Notes under the pieces: model-generated
Told to the model about the DNA's origin: nothing
Seen by the model: the letters and a program-made list of their open reading frames with translations, nothing else
Databases searched by the model: none
Position numbers and translations under genes: made by a program
In this document: in pieces, positions 35,391 through 44,242 of the stretch
How the letters are laid out: each line of letters begins with the position of its first letter
Position numbering within the stretch: position 1 is the first letter of the stretch
From: an uncultured Muribaculaceae bacterium
GTDB taxonomy: Bacteria > Bacteroidota > Bacteroidia > Bacteroidales > Muribaculaceae
Direction: 5' to 3'
NCBI GenBank assembly: GCA_905233915.1
Contig: CAJOFM010000019.1
Coordinates: forward strand, 1-53,399
Length of the DNA: 53,399 bases

Positions 35391-36704
35391 ATGGGACGAT
35401 TAGTAGCTATCGTGGGAAGGCCCAACGTGGGCAAGTCAACGCTGTTTAACCGCTTGACTCAGACTCGTGCCGCCATCGTGAACGACACGAGTGGTACCAC
35501 CCGTGACCGCCAGTATGGCAAGATGGAATGGAACGGCATGGAAATGTCGGTGGTGGACACCGGCGGTTGGGTCGTTAACAGCGAGGACATCTTTGAGGAA
35601 GAAATCAACAAGCAGGTGCAACTGGCCATCGAGGAGGCCGACGTCATCCTCTTTGTCGTGGACATCAAGAACGGCATCACCGACCTCGACGATATGGTTG
35701 CCGACATCCTGCGTCGCTCGTCTAAGCCCGTCATTGTCGTTGCCAACAAGGACGACAACAACCAGAGCATGTATGCCGAGGCTGAATTCTATGCCTTGGG
35801 CTTGGGTCAGCCGTTCTCGATTTCGGCGGTCAACGGCAATGGTACCGGTGACTTGCTCGACGAGGTGGTGAAAAAGATGCCCGAGAAGGGCGAAGAGACC
35901 CTTGAGGAAGAGTTGCCGCGATTTGCCATCGTGGGTCGTCCCAATGCCGGCAAGTCGTCGCTGGTCAACTCCCTCATGGACGAGAACCGCAACATCGTCA
36001 CCGACATCGCCGGCACGACCCGCGACAGCATCTACTCACGTTACAACAAGTTCGGGTTTGACTTCTACCTGGTGGACACCGCCGGCATCCGCAAGAAGAA
36101 CAAGGTCAACGAGGATATCGAGTACTACTCGGTGCTGCGTTCCATCCGCGCCATCGAGAACAGCGACGTGTGCATCCTGCTCATCGACGCCACCCGTGGC
36201 ATCGAGGCCCAGGACGTGAACATCTTCTCCATCATCCAAAAGAACCGCAAGGGCCTCGTCGTGCTTGTCAACAAGTGGGATGTCGCCGAGAACAAGACAC
36301 AGCAGTCCATCGACCATTTCGAGGCAACCATCAGGGAGCGTTTCGCACCGTTTACCGATTTCCCCATCATTTTCGGCTCGGCGCTCACCAAGCAGCGCAT
36401 CCATAAGGTGCTACAAACCGCCCAGGAGGTGTACAACAACCGTCACATCACAATTCCCACCTCACAGCTCAACAACCTGCTGCAGGCCGACATCCAAGCT
36501 GTTCCGCCCCCCGCAGTCAAGGGCAAGTATGTGAAAATCAAGTATATCACCATGCTCAAGGGTGCCAATGTGCCCACATTTATCTTCTTCTGCAACCTGC
36601 CGCAGTGGATCAAGGATCCCTACAAGCGCTACCTCGAGAACAAGATTCGTGAGCACTGGAATCTGCACGGAACGGTCATTAATTTATTCTTCCGAGAGAA
36701 ATAA
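35391..36704 (+). CDS. der: GTPase Der (EngA)
   Basis: A 437-residue tandem GTPase needed for 50S assembly. Two G domains are present: G1 GRPNVGKST (about residue 8) and GRPNAGKSS (about 183), with G3 DTGGW and DTAGI and the G4 motifs NKDD and NKWD, then the C-terminal KH-like domain. Full length. It closes the DUF177-rpmF-fabH-era-der cluster. Confidence 0.97.
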   Translation: MGRLVAIVGRPNVGKSTLFNRLTQTRAAIVNDTSGTTRDRQYGKMEWNGMEMSVVDTGGWVVNSEDIFEEEINKQVQLAIEEADVILFVVDIKNGITDLDDMVADILRRSSKPVIVVANKDDNNQSMYAEAEFYALGLGQPFSISAVNGNGTGDLLDEVVKKMPEKGEETLEEELPRFAIVGRPNAGKSSLVNSLMDENRNIVTDIAGTTRDSIYSRYNKFGFDFYLVDTAGIRKKNKVNEDIEYYSVLRSIRAIENSDVCILLIDATRGIEAQDVNIFSIIQKNRKGLVVLVNKWDVAENKTQQSIDHFEATIRERFAPFTDFPIIFGSALTKQRIHKVLQTAQEVYNNRHITIPTSQLNNLLQADIQAVPPPAVKGKYVKIKYITMLKGANVPTFIFFCNLPQWIKDPYKRYLENKIREHWNLHGTVINLFFREK

Positions 36705-36737
36705 TCTAGAATTTATATTCTAAAACATATAAAATTA

Positions 36738-36925
36738 TTTGGTATATATGAATTATTCTTATTATCTTTGCACACGGAAAAACAACATAATATGTTATGA
36801 ACGTGTGTTCCAATAAGAACTAGACAATAAGAGCATATATACTTGAATTTTGGTTATGAAGATGGTGTACTTTTGTGAAAAAGTGCACTTTCGCTTTATA
36901 TAGGGTACATCTTCTTGTACTTTTT
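36738..36925 (+). ncRNA. Candidate small RNA with its own promoter and terminator
   Basis: Between der and the gene at 37026 lies a full promoter: TTTG (36738-36741), 21 bases, TATCTTTG (36763-36770). About 150 bases on, GTACA pairs with TGTAC around TCTTCT (36905-36920), followed by five T. Only very short frames lie between. The transcript would contain a CACACG/CGTGTG pairing and the perfect 12-base palindrome AAAGTGCACTTT at 36880-36891. It could instead be a long leader of the next gene, but that gene has its own -7 box. Confidence 0.4.
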
Positions 36926-36939
36926 AATCATCACAACAT

Positions 36940-36980
36940 CAAAAAACTGAAAACTCAAAACTGAGAACTCAAAACTTTTA
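36940..36980 (+). repeat. Heptad tract (ACTGAAA/ACTCAAA type)
   Basis: ACTGAAA, ACTCAAA, ACTGAGA, ACTCAAA at 7-base period lies directly before the -7 box of the gene at 37026, covering its -33 region. Confidence 0.7.
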
Positions 36981-36981
36981 C

Positions 36982-36989
36982 TACCTTTG
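36982..36989 (+). promoter_or_regulatory. -7 box of the coiled-coil gene at 37026
   Basis: TACCTTTG, 36 bases before the ATG. It overlaps an in-frame TTG at 36987 and rules that codon out as start. Confidence 0.6.
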
Positions 36990-37025
36990 CCTCACAGAAT
37001 ATCAACACTGTTAACATTAAGCGAT

Positions 37026-37727
37026 ATGAAGAAGTTCAAACTGCTGGTCATGTCATTGACCGTAATAACCATTGCAGCCATGACGCCCAATGCCGTGGCT
37101 CAGACGACCCAAAACGTGCAGCAGCTCGAGAAGGACATCGAGATGCACGAGAAGAACATCAAGGAGAAAGAGGATGCCATCAAGAGCCTGGAGGAGCGCA
37201 TCGATGAACTCAAGTCTCAACTCAAGGACCTGGAGAACCAGAAGAAAAACCTCGAGAAGGAGATGAAGACCGAAATCAAAACGCGCAAAGACAAATTCAC
37301 CACCCGCGATGAGCTGGTCTATGACCAGGAGATCGTTGACGTGCTCTACAACCCCTATAACAAGGAAGATGTCGAGGATGCGCTCAAGAGCTTTGAGGGC
37401 ATGGAGACCAAGGATGTCATCAAGAAGAAAGAACTCGTAGAGAAATATGGCGAGTACACCAAGAACCTGAAAGAGTTCCTCGAGAAACAGAAGACCGAAC
37501 TCGCCAAGGCAAAGTGGACCTACCAGTCATCGGCAAGCGACACTTACAAGAAGTTTGAGAAAGGACTTAAGGGAACCAAGTACTGGAAGATTTATAACAA
37601 GAAGGAGAAAAACGAGAGCATCGACTACCTGGACCGCGTGATGGACAAGGTAATGCTCTTCAAGAACGACGGCCTCAAGAGCGAGACCCAGCTCAACCAG
37701 ATCCTCAACCTCCTCTACGCCAACTAA
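37026..37727 (+). CDS. Secreted coiled-coil protein of unknown function
   Basis: A 233-residue protein that I do not recognise by function. The signal peptide runs to about residue 26 (MKKFKLLVMSLTVITIAA, ending NAVAQ). A strong coiled coil follows at about 32-85 (repeated EKDIEMHEKNIKEKEDAIK-type heptads), then a charged helical C-terminal part without cysteines. The ATG at 37026 is preferred to a TTG 39 bases upstream, which falls inside the -7 box. It has its own promoter and a strong terminator. Confidence 0.8.
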   Translation: MKKFKLLVMSLTVITIAAMTPNAVAQTTQNVQQLEKDIEMHEKNIKEKEDAIKSLEERIDELKSQLKDLENQKKNLEKEMKTEIKTRKDKFTTRDELVYDQEIVDVLYNPYNKEDVEDALKSFEGMETKDVIKKKELVEKYGEYTKNLKEFLEKQKTELAKAKWTYQSSASDTYKKFEKGLKGTKYWKIYNKKEKNESIDYLDRVMDKVMLFKNDGLKSETQLNQILNLLYAN

Positions 37728-37747
37728 GGAAGTATTCTAATAACAAC

Positions 37748-37798
37748 AATTACGCGAATTAAGCAAAGGCTACACCGCCTTGTTTAATTCGCGTAATT
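37748..37798. terminator. Long hairpin between the coiled-coil gene and the tRNA
   Basis: A 15-base perfect stem (AATTACGCGAATTAA with its complement) extended by further pairs around TACACC. It separates two converging transcripts and probably ends both; only weak T runs flank it. Confidence 0.75.
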
Positions 37799-37815
37799 CT
37801 TCGTTTCACTATTTG

Positions 37816-37889
37816 TGGTCCCACTTGGGCTTGAACCAAGGACTCCCTGATTATGAGTCAGGTGCTCTAACCAACTGAGCTATAGGACC
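37816..37889 (-). tRNA. tRNA with CAU anticodon (Ile2 or elongator Met)
   Basis: On the minus strand the sequence folds as a full cloverleaf: acceptor GGTCCTA with TGGGACC, D arm GCTC-GAGC, anticodon stem CCTGA-TCAGG with loop CTCATAA (anticodon CAT), and T arm with GGTTCAAGC. The loop and CTCATAATC context resemble tRNA-Ile2, where C34 is changed to lysidine, but elongator tRNA-Met has a similar loop, so identity is open. A CCA end is not encoded. Confidence 0.93.
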
Positions 37890-37924
37890 GGCTCTTGGAG
37901 CAATACCTGCCCGTCAAAGCGACT

Positions 37925-37956
37925 GCAAAATTACAAAATAAATGGGAATTGACAAC
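37925..37956 (-). promoter_or_regulatory. Promoter of the tRNA gene
   Basis: Minus-strand GTTG (37956-37953), 20 bases, TAATTTTG (37932-37925), 35 bases before the tRNA 5' end. Confidence 0.65.
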
Positions 37957-38183
37957 CAGTTACCCACTTTTTTATTTTAGTCTCATGTTCATTTGCTGAA
38001 GAAAAGGCACAAAAGCGCATCCATAAATAAGACTAAAGGGCTGACAAAAGCAAATGGATAGTGCATTTTCACATTTTTTAAACTTTTATCTGGTATGAAT
38101 TAGAGAAATATTTATTTAATTTGCAATGTCAAATAGAAATGCTTTTATGGGGTAAATATAGTTTTCAAGTATTAGTAATTATT

Positions 38184-38222
38184 AGAGGGTCTCAGCAGTG
38201 ATTGCCTAGACCTCTTTTTTTT
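38184..38222 (+). terminator. Orphan plus-strand terminator
   Basis: AGAGGGTCT pairs with AGACCTCT (one bulged G), followed by eight T at 38215-38222. No plus-strand gene precedes it, since the tRNA and WbqC gene are both on the minus strand, so an unannotated short transcript in 37957-38183 is implied. The rest of 37890-38237 is AT-rich and shows no long frame; a 20-codon frame at 38139-38201 runs into the hairpin. Confidence 0.75.
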
Positions 38223-38237
38223 ATATAATTCATTCCC

Positions 38238-38897
38238 CTACTCTATCAGTTTGGCCATTTCCATGAGGGTAAAGATACCTTCACGCCCCGCGTTCATCAT
38301 CAGGTCCAGAATACTCAGGTCAGGGCGGAAACCTTGCGTTTCTTGCCACATCTGATAGTAAGGCACATTGGCTATTGGCAAGGTATCGGGCTTCTTCATG
38401 CCTATGCGGCCGCGCAGGTCAATCGTGCCATCTTCCAGTGCCTGTTTTCCGCTGTCTTCCAGATAGCGTGTCGAGAGTGGCAGGTCCATGAAATCGACAA
38501 TCAGCTGATGCAACTGCGCGTTGAACTCATGCAGGTAGCGCTGCGAACCATTGATGATGCGCGACAGGTCGTCGGCAACATAGTCAAAATAAGGTGAGCG
38601 GCCGTAGGCTGAATACAAAGCACCCCAATGCAGACGGCGCCAGTCGCCGTGCTCCGAGATGAGCACGTCGCGCAGCGGAGTCATCATGTTATTGGTGGAG
38701 CCCACTAGGGGCACGGTGAGCGTCTGAATCCCGTTAGGGCCGTCAACACGGTAGCGGTGATGGCTGTGGCGCAACGGCAGGCGCGTCTCACACAGGTCAA
38801 CCAGCAAGGTACCGGCCTTGAGAGCCACGGCATAGCACCGCACACTAGCGGCACACATGCTGCCCATCACAACCGCTGTTGCCGATGTACCAATCAT
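38238..38897 (-). CDS. WbqC-like family protein
   Basis: A 219-residue protein of the WbqC-like family (HRYRVDGPNGIQTLTVPL, WRRLHWGALYSAYGRSPYFDY, and a C-terminal LSILDLMMNAG). Members occur near sugar-nucleotide and envelope genes and are thought to act in glycan or amino-sugar modification, with no firm activity known to me. The gene follows lepB on the minus strand, separated only by a short CCTAAAA-type tract. No signal peptide. Confidence 0.87.
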   Translation of the reverse strand: MIGTSATAVVMGSMCAASVRCYAVALKAGTLLVDLCETRLPLRHSHHRYRVDGPNGIQTLTVPLVGSTNNMMTPLRDVLISEHGDWRRLHWGALYSAYGRSPYFDYVADDLSRIINGSQRYLHEFNAQLHQLIVDFMDLPLSTRYLEDSGKQALEDGTIDLRGRIGMKKPDTLPIANVPYYQMWQETQGFRPDLSILDLMMNAGREGIFTLMEMAKLIE

Positions 38898-38898
38898 T

Positions 38899-38920
38899 CA
38901 AGTATCCTAAAACCTAAAGC
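38899..38920 (-). repeat. Short heptad tract (CCTAAAA type) between lepB and wbqC-like gene
   Basis: CCTAAAA, CCTAAAG, CCT on the plus strand fills the gap between the lepB stop and the next start. Confidence 0.65.
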
Positions 38921-40339
38921 CTACTTCTTATCCGGATTGGGCATCTTGAAGATGCGGTTCCAGCGGATGCCGCCATTGAACAGCGTGTGATCCTTGTCAA
39001 ACGAGATGAGGATGATGGAGGGAGTGCCCACGATATGATCCTCGGGAACAAAGCCCCAGAAACGGGAGTCGAGCGAGTTGTCGCGGTTGTCGCCCTGCAT
39101 CCAGTAGTAGTCCATCTTGAAGGTATAGCTCGTGGCGGGCTGGCCGTTGATAAGAATCTGGTTGCCCTTCACCTCCAGGGTGTTACCCTCGTAGTTGCGG
39201 ATGCAGCGCTCATACAACGGCAGGTTAGCCAGCGTCAGATCCACCTTGGTACCCTTCTTGGGAATCCAGATGGGGCCGTAGTTAGCGTGGGTCCAACCGT
39301 AATCGGTGCCAACGGGATAGGTGAACACCGACTCGCTGGCATCGGGCTGGATGCGCTGGATAAAGGTCACCCAGGGCTTGGACTCAAGCGTCTTTTTCAT
39401 ATCTCCCGTGAGCAGGAGCATATACTGGTTGCCGCTGCCATGGCGGTCATCCATGCTGATGCCCAACTCATCATACAATTCGTCGGTGATGGGAGTGCCG
39501 TCGGTCTCGACATAGTAGAGATACTGCACATTCTTGGGCTGAGGCACGGCCTTGCCGTTGATATAGACAATGCCGTCCTTGATCTGCAGGGTCTCGCCAG
39601 GCAAGCCCAGACAACGCTTCACGTAGTTGTCGCGGCGGTCAACGGGGCGGTAAATGATGTCGCCAAAGACCTCCTTGTTGTTACGCACCACGTCGCGGCC
39701 ACGCTCCTGGCACAGGGTGTAGTAATCGGGATTGGTGCACTTCAGGGCAACGGTGTCGCCTGCAGGGAAGTTAAACACCACAATATCCATGCGCTCCACG
39801 TTGCGCAGACCCTTCAAGCGCTTGTATTCCAGCTGGGGATGCTCGATGTAGGACTTGCAGTTGAAGAACGGCAGGGTGTTCTGCGCCAGCGGGAAGTGCA
39901 GCGGCGTCTGCGGCACGCGCGGGCCGTAGGTCACCTTGTTCACCCACAGGAAGTCGCCTGTCAACAGTGACTTCTCGAGCGACGAGGAAGGAATCTGATA
40001 ATTCTGGCCCACGAACAGGAACAGGAAATAGACCAGCACCAGGGCGTAGATGATGGCATCCACCCAGCTCATGAGGGTGCGCAGGGGCTTGTTCTTCAAG
40101 CCTTTCCACGCTCCCCAGGGCAGGTACTGCGTCAAGTAGATGTCGCCCAGCAGGATCAAGCCCAGCAGCAACAGCGGGTTTCCCATCCAGATGGTCCACA
40201 GCACATAGAGCAACGCCACGGCACCAAAACGCCACCAGCGGGTCTTCTTCACGCGGCCCAGGCGTTCCTTGAGCGAACCGGTCTGACGCACATACTCCTC
40301 TTCTTTACTATCTTTGTTCTTGTCGATATCGTTTGCCAT
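38921..40339 (-). CDS. lepB: Signal peptidase I, long Bacteroidetes form
   Basis: A 472-residue S26 peptidase that cleaves signal peptides outside the inner membrane. Membrane segments are near residues 38-70 and 90-110. The catalytic Ser lies in YQIPSSSLEKSLLTGDFL and the general-base Lys in RDNYVKRCLGLPGETLQI. The C-terminal GDNRDNSLDSRFWG box is diagnostic. It is longer than the enterobacterial enzyme because of an inserted region, common in this phylum. It probably shares a transcript with the wbqC-like gene. Confidence 0.95.
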   Translation of the reverse strand: MANDIDKNKDSKEEEYVRQTGSLKERLGRVKKTRWWRFGAVALLYVLWTIWMGNPLLLLGLILLGDIYLTQYLPWGAWKGLKNKPLRTLMSWVDAIIYALVLVYFLFLFVGQNYQIPSSSLEKSLLTGDFLWVNKVTYGPRVPQTPLHFPLAQNTLPFFNCKSYIEHPQLEYKRLKGLRNVERMDIVVFNFPAGDTVALKCTNPDYYTLCQERGRDVVRNNKEVFGDIIYRPVDRRDNYVKRCLGLPGETLQIKDGIVYINGKAVPQPKNVQYLYYVETDGTPITDELYDELGISMDDRHGSGNQYMLLLTGDMKKTLESKPWVTFIQRIQPDASESVFTYPVGTDYGWTHANYGPIWIPKKGTKVDLTLANLPLYERCIRNYEGNTLEVKGNQILINGQPATSYTFKMDYYWMQGDNRDNSLDSRFWGFVPEDHIVGTPSIILISFDKDHTLFNGGIRWNRIFKMPNPDKK

Positions 40340-40402
40340 AATGATAATCTAGTTACTTGGAAAAATTTGCTGCGAAATTACTAAATAATGTGGAAATGGC
40401 AC

Positions 40403-40410
40403 TACTTTTG
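40403..40410 (+). promoter_or_regulatory. -7 box of the PH-domain gene
   Basis: TACTTTTG, 30 bases before the ATG at 40441; the -33 element is weak. Confidence 0.5.
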
Positions 40411-40440
40411 CACTATAAGAAACAAATTTTAGGATAAGTT

Positions 40441-40809
40441 ATGAAAATCAGCAAAATTATAGCGCCGGGCGAAACCATCATCTACCGCCCTCGCCTCACC
40501 AAGTGGGCTTATCTGCACTTGGGCAGCCTGGTCCACAACCTGACGACCACCATCTTTGTGAGCGACAAGCGGTTTTTCCACAGTCACGGCTGGATTCACC
40601 GTCACGCCCACGAGATTGTCATCAGCAAGGTCGAGAGCATCCTCGTTGAGCAAAACCTGTGGGGCCGCATCTTCAACTACGGCAACATCAAGGTTTCAGG
40701 TACCGGGGCAGGCACCATCATCCTGCGGTACATCAAGCGCCCCCTCGAGTTCCAGCGCCAGGTACGCGCCATCCAAGGGTCCGGTAGCGGCACCCCCGAG
40801 CAGGCTTAA
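40441..40809 (+). CDS. Bacterial PH-domain protein
   Basis: A 122-residue protein with a bacterial pleckstrin-homology-like (bPH_2, DUF304) domain: the LTTTIFVSDKRFF strand, then VISKVESILVEQNLWGRIF and YGNIKVSGTGAG, the usual core of this fold. There is no complete membrane anchor, unlike YdbS-type members. Function unknown. It is monocistronic and converges on the PAP2 gene, 14 bases away. Confidence 0.82.
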   Translation: MKISKIIAPGETIIYRPRLTKWAYLHLGSLVHNLTTTIFVSDKRFFHSHGWIHRHAHEIVISKVESILVEQNLWGRIFNYGNIKVSGTGAGTIILRYIKRPLEFQRQVRAIQGSGSGTPEQA

Positions 40810-40823
40810 ACCAGAGTAAGGTA

Positions 40824-41486
40824 TTAAAGAAACGCCACCAGAGCGGCGGTAATCAGGCCGACGACAGTGAATAACACGGCGCAAGCCATGACCCTGGCAT
40901 CGGCGCCGGTGTAAAGCCCCTTGTTGACGTGCCAGCGGCGCTCAATCCAGCGCATGAGGCCCCAAACGAGCCATCCCACCAGCGAGCCGACAATGATGCC
41001 GCCCAGGATATCACCGGGATAATGCACCCCCAGATACATGCGGCTATAGCATTGCAGCAGTGCCCACGACAGCAGGCTACAGGTCACCAGGCGATGACGC
41101 ATAATCAAGGACAGGAGTGTTACTGCGGCAAATGAGTTGGCGGCATGACTCGACACGAAGCCATACATGCCACCGCGGTAGCCGTTGATGACATGCACCA
41201 TGGATTCCAAATCGGGGTCATGCGTGGGCCGCAAGCGCTCAACCAGGTGCTTGATGAGGCCTGACGAAATCTGATCGGCCATGACAAATGCCAGCACTAG
41301 CATCGCCAACACCAACAAGGCATGGCGGCGGTTTTGATGCAAGAGCACCCAAGCCAACGCCAGCACCAGCAGCAGCGATGCCCACTTGGCCGAGACCAGC
41401 CACCAGAACACATCCTGGAATGCGTCATTCAAGCCATTGATGGCCAACAACGCATTAGCATCTATCTCGTCCAAATATTCAATCAT
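40824..41486 (-). CDS. PAP2-family phosphatase
   Basis: A 220-residue membrane protein of the PAP2/haloperoxidase family, dephosphorylating lipid pyrophosphates or phosphatidic acid. All three motifs are seen: KHLVERLRP, SSHAANS and SRMYLGVHYPGD. Several transmembrane helices surround them. A role in recycling undecaprenyl pyrophosphate or in lipid A modification is possible. It follows batE after a heptad tract. Confidence 0.9.
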   Translation of the reverse strand: MIEYLDEIDANALLAINGLNDAFQDVFWWLVSAKWASLLLVLALAWVLLHQNRRHALLVLAMLVLAFVMADQISSGLIKHLVERLRPTHDPDLESMVHVINGYRGGMYGFVSSHAANSFAAVTLLSLIMRHRLVTCSLLSWALLQCYSRMYLGVHYPGDILGGIIVGSLVGWLVWGLMRWIERRWHVNKGLYTGADARVMACAVLFTVVGLITAALVAFL

Positions 41487-41522
41487 AGTAAACTCCCTAA
41501 CTCCTAACTCCTAACTTCTAAC
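41487..41522 (-). repeat. Heptad tract (CTAACTC type) between batE and the PAP2 gene
   Basis: CTAACTC repeats (CTCCTAA, CTCCTAA, CTTCTAA on the plus strand) fill the 36-base gap. Confidence 0.8.
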
Positions 41523-42293
41523 TCAAATCACCTCAACATCCTTGGCATTGATCCAAGCCTTGTGACCACCTGCAGTCGATACCTGCAGCCACTTGCCGCT
41601 AGCAGGATCAACGATGGTATCAACAATCTCGACACGGGTGCCCTGAAGCAGCCTGAAGGCTTCCCCTTCCTTATCACGCGCTTCACGGGGCGCCTTGCTC
41701 AGGACAACGCTCTCGGGCATGATGATGGCACCATTGCCCCCCGTCGCCTTGTGATAGACATGGAATGCGGCCATGTTGGCCAGTATGCTCGCCACAATCA
41801 GCACAGCACCGCCAAAAAAGCCGATTTTGCGCATCAGCACATTGTCCATGAACATGTAAACCGCCACGCCCGCCAGGAACAACAGGAAGGTGATGATGGC
41901 GATGATGGCCCAAGCATTGCTGGACAGGCGGCTCACCGTCTGGTCAACCCAGTTGCTGAACCACGAGTCGCCGGCATCGTCAGGCAACTGCATCTTGCTG
42001 CGCACAAAATCCAGATTGAAACGCGCGTCACTGTTCGACGGGTCAAGCAGCAGGGCCCGCTCATAGAAAAGCACGGCATGCACATTGTCCTTGAGGCGAT
42101 AGTAGGTGTCGCCGATATTGCAGTACAGGTCAGACGAAACACCCGTCTTTTCGGCCTCCTGCAGATAGAGTTTCAGTGCCTCGTTATAGAGCTCCTGCTT
42201 ATAGGCCTGATTGGCGCGGTCGATGTTGGCATTGGCAGCCACAAGGGGCAACGCCAGCACGGCTATGATGATAGTGATAATTACTTGTTTCAT
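41523..42293 (-). CDS. batE: Aerotolerance protein BatE
   Basis: A 256-residue membrane protein with signal peptide, TPR repeats (about 25-105, for example LYCNIGDTYYRLKDNVHAV), two transmembrane helices (about 128-180) and a C-terminal SH3-like domain (LLQGTRVEIVDTIVD, KWLQVSTAGGHKAWI). This order is that of BatE, the last member of the Bacteroidetes aerotolerance operon, whose products form a periplasmic and inner-membrane complex. It follows batD after a tract of heptad repeats. Confidence 0.88.
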   Translation of the reverse strand: MKQVIITIIIAVLALPLVAANANIDRANQAYKQELYNEALKLYLQEAEKTGVSSDLYCNIGDTYYRLKDNVHAVLFYERALLLDPSNSDARFNLDFVRSKMQLPDDAGDSWFSNWVDQTVSRLSSNAWAIIAIITFLLFLAGVAVYMFMDNVLMRKIGFFGGAVLIVASILANMAAFHVYHKATGGNGAIIMPESVVLSKAPREARDKEGEAFRLLQGTRVEIVDTIVDPASGKWLQVSTAGGHKAWINAKDVEVI

Positions 42294-42299
42294 TGTCTT

Positions 42300-42366
42300 C
42301 CATTTTCAGTTTTCAGTCGTCAGTTTTCAGTTGTCAGTTGTCAGCATAACTCCTAACTTCTAACTC
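42300..42366 (-). repeat. Heptad tract (TTTTCAG then CTAACTC) between batD and batE
   Basis: On the coding strand GTTAGGA-type units come first and ACTGAAA/ACTGACA units follow close to the batE start, a switch of unit within one tract. Confidence 0.8.
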
Positions 42367-44181
42367 CTAACTCCTAACTTTACTTTTCACGCTTTCCAGA
42401 CGGTCGATGATGCCTGCTGCCTCGTCGAGCACAGCATTCATATCGCCCGAGGCGAGTTCGGGGGCATACTGCGCAAACTCGCACTTGTCAATCAGGTCCA
42501 TCGATGCCTTGCGCAACGTCTCGTCGATGCCATACTGCTCCAGTTCGGCATTGATGTTGTCCTTGCTCAACTCACTAACGGGAATCGACAGCTTGTCGCT
42601 CATATAGCCCCACAGGGCATTAAGCATCTCGGCATAGAAACCGCTGCGGTCACCACGGGCAGCAAAGCCACGGGCGGCTTTCAGGCGGCGCTGGGCCACC
42701 TTGCTGGCACGCTTGGAACGCATGCGGCGCACGTCGGCACGCTCCTTCAACTGCTTGCGGTAATACATCAGCAATGCCACCAACGCCAGCAACGGGAGCA
42801 GGAACCACAGCCAATAGGCCCAGTTGCCCACGATGTAACTATGAGACTTCTTCAACCCCAAGTCACCGTTCTTGATGGGACGGATGTCCATATTCTTCAT
42901 GCGGTAATGGTTGCTGGGCTGACCTTCGCCCTTGGCGACTGTCAGGTGACGACCAGGAACGGTAATGGTCTCATATTTTCCCGCTTCAGGGTCAAAATAG
43001 GTAAACTCGCTGGCGGGTATCTCAAACTCGCCTGCATACTGCGGAATGAAGGTGTAATCCATCACGACCTTGCCGCTCATGTCGCCGGCAGCGTCATTGA
43101 CGTGGGCATCGGTCTTGGGGTCATACACGTCAAACTGTTCCGGGAACTTGATTTCGGGTGCCTTGATGTACTTGATATTGCCCGTGCCACTGATGGTGTA
43201 GCGGTAGGTGGCGGCACTATAGGTCTTGAAACCCGTGGCGGGCTTCAAGTCGGTAGTGACGTTGAAACGGCCCACAGCACCAGTGAATGACGCGGGCTTG
43301 GGCTCGGGCAACGGCAGGATATTGATGGTTGCCTTGTTGCTGGTCACCTTCAGGTCCTTCTCGACAGGCTTGGAGATGGTGCCGAAAATGCTCCTGAACG
43401 TGTCAAACTGCACCACGCTCACGTCATAGTTGCCCGACGTAATGGTCAACTTCCCGCTCTGCTGCGGGTAGAGGATACACTTCTTGAGGGTGGCCACCAT
43501 ATACTGCTCGCCATTGAAGGTCTCGACCTTGTTCAGGCTGGGCTGCATGGCGATTTCCTCAATCAGGAAGCCGTCAAACGAGGGCTGGATGGTGGGAATG
43601 AACTGCGACACCTGGTATTTGGTGTACAGTTTGATCGTGCATACCACCGCCTGCTGCTCATAGACGCGCGGCTTGCTCATCTCGATGCGCACAAACAGAT
43701 CCTTGCCGCTCACGGCCTTGTCGGCACTCTGCGTCATGGGGTCGCTGTAAGGCGTCGGAGCGCCGGGCGTGGTCTGATGCTGTGGCTGGCTGTTGGCATG
43801 GCTGCCCGACGGCAGCACATCGATGGTGAACGGTTTGGTCGCCACGCGCTTGCCACCTACCACGATCGAGGCAGCCCCGATGTGGCACTTGCCCGTCGAG
43901 GTGGCCTTGTAAATCATGGTGTATTCCTCACTCGAACTGCTACTCGACTTGCCGTTAACCCACGACGAGCTGTAGCTGTGCGACACGCTGGGGCCATAGA
44001 TGAGTTTGGCTCCGCTCACCTCGGGTGCCGAAAAACTGCTTCCCTCACCGTTATTGAGCACAAACGTGACGTTAAACTTGTTACCCTCAATGACCTGGCG
44101 TGGAGCCTCGACGGTAAACGATGCCGCCTGGGCCACTACCGCGGTCAAGAGCAAGATAGCTATATTGATGATGCGCTTCAT
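42367..44181 (-). CDS. batD: Aerotolerance protein BatD
   Basis: A 604-residue exported protein with signal peptide (about 1-19), several Ig-like or beta-sandwich repeats (FTVEAPRQVIEGNKFNVTF, FVRIEMSKPRVYEQQAVV and others), a transmembrane helix (about 454-472, WAYWLWFLLPLLALVALLM) and a cytosolic helical tail. BatD anchors the Bat assembly. A Ser-rich run (SSSWVNGKSSSSSSEEY) and a Gln/Thr/Pro linker are visible. Confidence 0.9.
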   Translation of the reverse strand: MKRIINIAILLLTAVVAQAASFTVEAPRQVIEGNKFNVTFVLNNGEGSSFSAPEVSGAKLIYGPSVSHSYSSSWVNGKSSSSSSEEYTMIYKATSTGKCHIGAASIVVGGKRVATKPFTIDVLPSGSHANSQPQHQTTPGAPTPYSDPMTQSADKAVSGKDLFVRIEMSKPRVYEQQAVVCTIKLYTKYQVSQFIPTIQPSFDGFLIEEIAMQPSLNKVETFNGEQYMVATLKKCILYPQQSGKLTITSGNYDVSVVQFDTFRSIFGTISKPVEKDLKVTSNKATINILPLPEPKPASFTGAVGRFNVTTDLKPATGFKTYSAATYRYTISGTGNIKYIKAPEIKFPEQFDVYDPKTDAHVNDAAGDMSGKVVMDYTFIPQYAGEFEIPASEFTYFDPEAGKYETITVPGRHLTVAKGEGQPSNHYRMKNMDIRPIKNGDLGLKKSHSYIVGNWAYWLWFLLPLLALVALLMYYRKQLKERADVRRMRSKRASKVAQRRLKAARGFAARGDRSGFYAEMLNALWGYMSDKLSIPVSELSKDNINAELEQYGIDETLRKASMDLIDKCEFAQYAPELASGDMNAVLDEAAGIIDRLESVKSKVRS

Positions 44182-44192
44182 AGCGTTTTCAA

Positions 44193-44242
44193 TTATCAGT
44201 CCCTAAAACCTAAAACCTAATGCCTAAAACCTAAAACCTAAC
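44193..44242 (-). repeat. Heptad tract (CCTAAAA type) between batC and batD
   Basis: CCTAAAA units (four, with variants) fill the gap. On the coding strand they read TTTTAGG. Confidence 0.8.

Noticed and set aside
36987..37025. TTG start at 36987 for the secreted coiled-coil protein
   Set aside because: It lies inside the TACCTTTG promoter box; the ATG at 37026 gives a proper signal peptide.
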